From positions 82,180-146,179 of the forward strand of contig DATJBZ010000029.1 of NCBI GenBank assembly GCA_035515075.1: a DNA stretch of 64,000 bases. Reading direction: 5' to 3'. The position numbers were made by a program, and so were the translations under genes. The notes below the pieces were generated by a model. It was given only the letters and a program-made list of their open reading frames with translations. It was not told the origin of the DNA and searched no databases. This stretch comes from Moheibacter sp035515075. GTDB lineage: Bacteria; Bacteroidota; Bacteroidia; Flavobacteriales; Weeksellaceae. Each line of letters opens with the position of its first letter. Position 1 is the first letter of the stretch. Positions 63,521-64,000 of the stretch are shown here, in pieces.

Positions 63521-63528
63521 TATATTTG
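63521..63528 (+). promoter_or_regulatory. -7 element of the right-edge gene
   Basis: TATATTTG, full match, ~27 nt before ATG 63556. A TAGGTATT (63497-63504), identical to the right arm of the palindrome at 50237, lies 16 nt upstream of it. Confidence 0.4.
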
Positions 63529-63555
63529 ACATCCATTCAATTCAAACCAAGACAA

Positions 63556-64000
63556 ATGGCTGAAAACCTTATGAACAAAATCTCTCATTTGATTGATCAA
63601 TACATTTACATTTTAGAAGAAAAAGGAGAGCCTGACGAGGCTTATAAATATTTAGCGATAAATACGTTTCAACAAAATTGGAATTTAGATGCGGACGATT
63701 TTTATCAGATGTTTAGAACTTCTTTTAGCAAAGTAGCCAATTTACTTTATCAAAACTCTTGGGGTTTTATCGATAAAGCTGCCAAAACTTTTCCAGATGA
63801 GGTTCGCGAAATGTTCCGTAATCTATATGATGAATCTGTAGATATTTCACAGAGAATTGAAACTTTTCAAACCGAATCAGAAAATATACTTCCAAAAGTC
63901 AGACAATCATTAAACCGAAACAACATTAACGCTCAACAAGACGAAAGGACGATTTCAGTTTATTTGGCTTTTCGATTTCCAGAAAAATATACATTGTATA
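63556..64000 (+). CDS. N-terminal part of a likely McrB-type AAA protein (partial)
   Basis: The first 148 residues before the window ends. The start MAENLMNKISHLIDQYI is followed by LAINTFQQNWNLDADDFYQMF, LLYQNSWGFIDKAAKTFPDEVREMFRNLYDE and RTISVYLAFRFPEKYTLY. I recognise this pattern from N-terminal DNA-binding regions of AAA-type McrB-like proteins of Bacteroidota, which act with an McrC-like nuclease in modification-dependent restriction. Neither the ATPase nor McrC is visible in the window. A -7 element supports the start. An unrelated AAA-linked protein is the alternative. Confidence 0.55.
   Translation, partial: MAENLMNKISHLIDQYIYILEEKGEPDEAYKYLAINTFQQNWNLDADDFYQMFRTSFSKVANLLYQNSWGFIDKAAKTFPDEVREMFRNLYDESVDISQRIETFQTESENILPKVRQSLNRNNINAQQDERTISVYLAFRFPEKYTLY

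Overview
The window is an AT-rich stretch of a Bacteroidota chromosome, most likely Flavobacteriia-like. The evidence is a secreted protein with a type IX secretion (T9SS) sorting domain, many families typical of the phylum (DUF4846, DUF4199, head-GIN, GlmU-like nucleotidyltransferase, FUSC, NamZ/DUF1343), start codons without Shine-Dalgarno sequences, and many copies of the Bacteroidota promoter pattern TTG/TTTG-N17-21-TAnnTTTG. Genes are densely packed on both strands. I see no tRNA, rRNA, CRISPR array, insertion sequence or prophage.

Layout. 1-11.4 kb: the end of a FUSC membrane protein, a GNAT-nitrilase fusion, an AraC regulator, a secreted prolyl oligopeptidase, DUF2461, a histidine kinase/NarL-type regulator pair, a membrane glycosyltransferase and DUF488. 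11.6-18.5 kb: a pirin, acetyl-CoA synthetase, and a leftward run fur - ostA-like - lipoprotein - class III aminotransferase. 18.5-19.6 kb: a low-coding islet with one orphan gene under a consensus promoter, bounded by a 13-bp direct repeat. 19.6-28.4 kb: ribonucleotide reductase nrdBA, two lipoproteins, cysteine desulfurase, CvpA, acyl-CoA dehydrogenase, Crp/Fnr regulator, second pirin. 28.5-35.5 kb: T9SS-exported HAF-like protein, DUF808, sdhCAB, carbonic anhydrase. 35.5-45.3 kb: a long leftward series (miaA, YkvA, two thioredoxin-fold proteins, soluble acyl-ACP desaturase with a PlsC acyltransferase, phosphohexomutase, head-GIN lipoprotein, GT2, DUF4199, lipoprotein MsrB, aroB). 45.4-53 kb: GlmU-like protein, a PLP lyase/alpha-oxoamine synthase pair fitting sulfonolipid (capnine) synthesis, a barnase/barstar pair, and three unrecognised proteins, the first behind an operator-like palindrome. 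53.2-59.9 kb: NamZ-type muramidase, FtsX-like permease, a candidate small RNA, an ECF sigma factor with a membrane partner, mtaB and small genes. 59.9-63.3 kb: the str operon (rpsL-rpsG-fusA-rpsJ, leftward). The right edge cuts a gene that looks like the N-terminus of an McrB-type AAA protein.

Most genes are housekeeping. The parts that stand out are (i) the probable cysteate/capnine pair at 46.7-49.1 kb, (ii) a barnase homologue with cysteines at the positions equivalent to barnase 43 and 80, followed by its barstar and unknown genes with a palindrome-overlapped promoter, (iii) a two-hairpin candidate small RNA at 55.74-55.83 kb, (iv) the repeat-bounded islet at 18.6-19.4 kb, and (v) the possible start of a modification-dependent restriction locus at the right edge. 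Three genes (histidine kinase, FtsX-like permease, ECF sigma factor) can only start at TTG or a rarer codon. Coordinates of short sites were read by hand and may be off by one or two bases.
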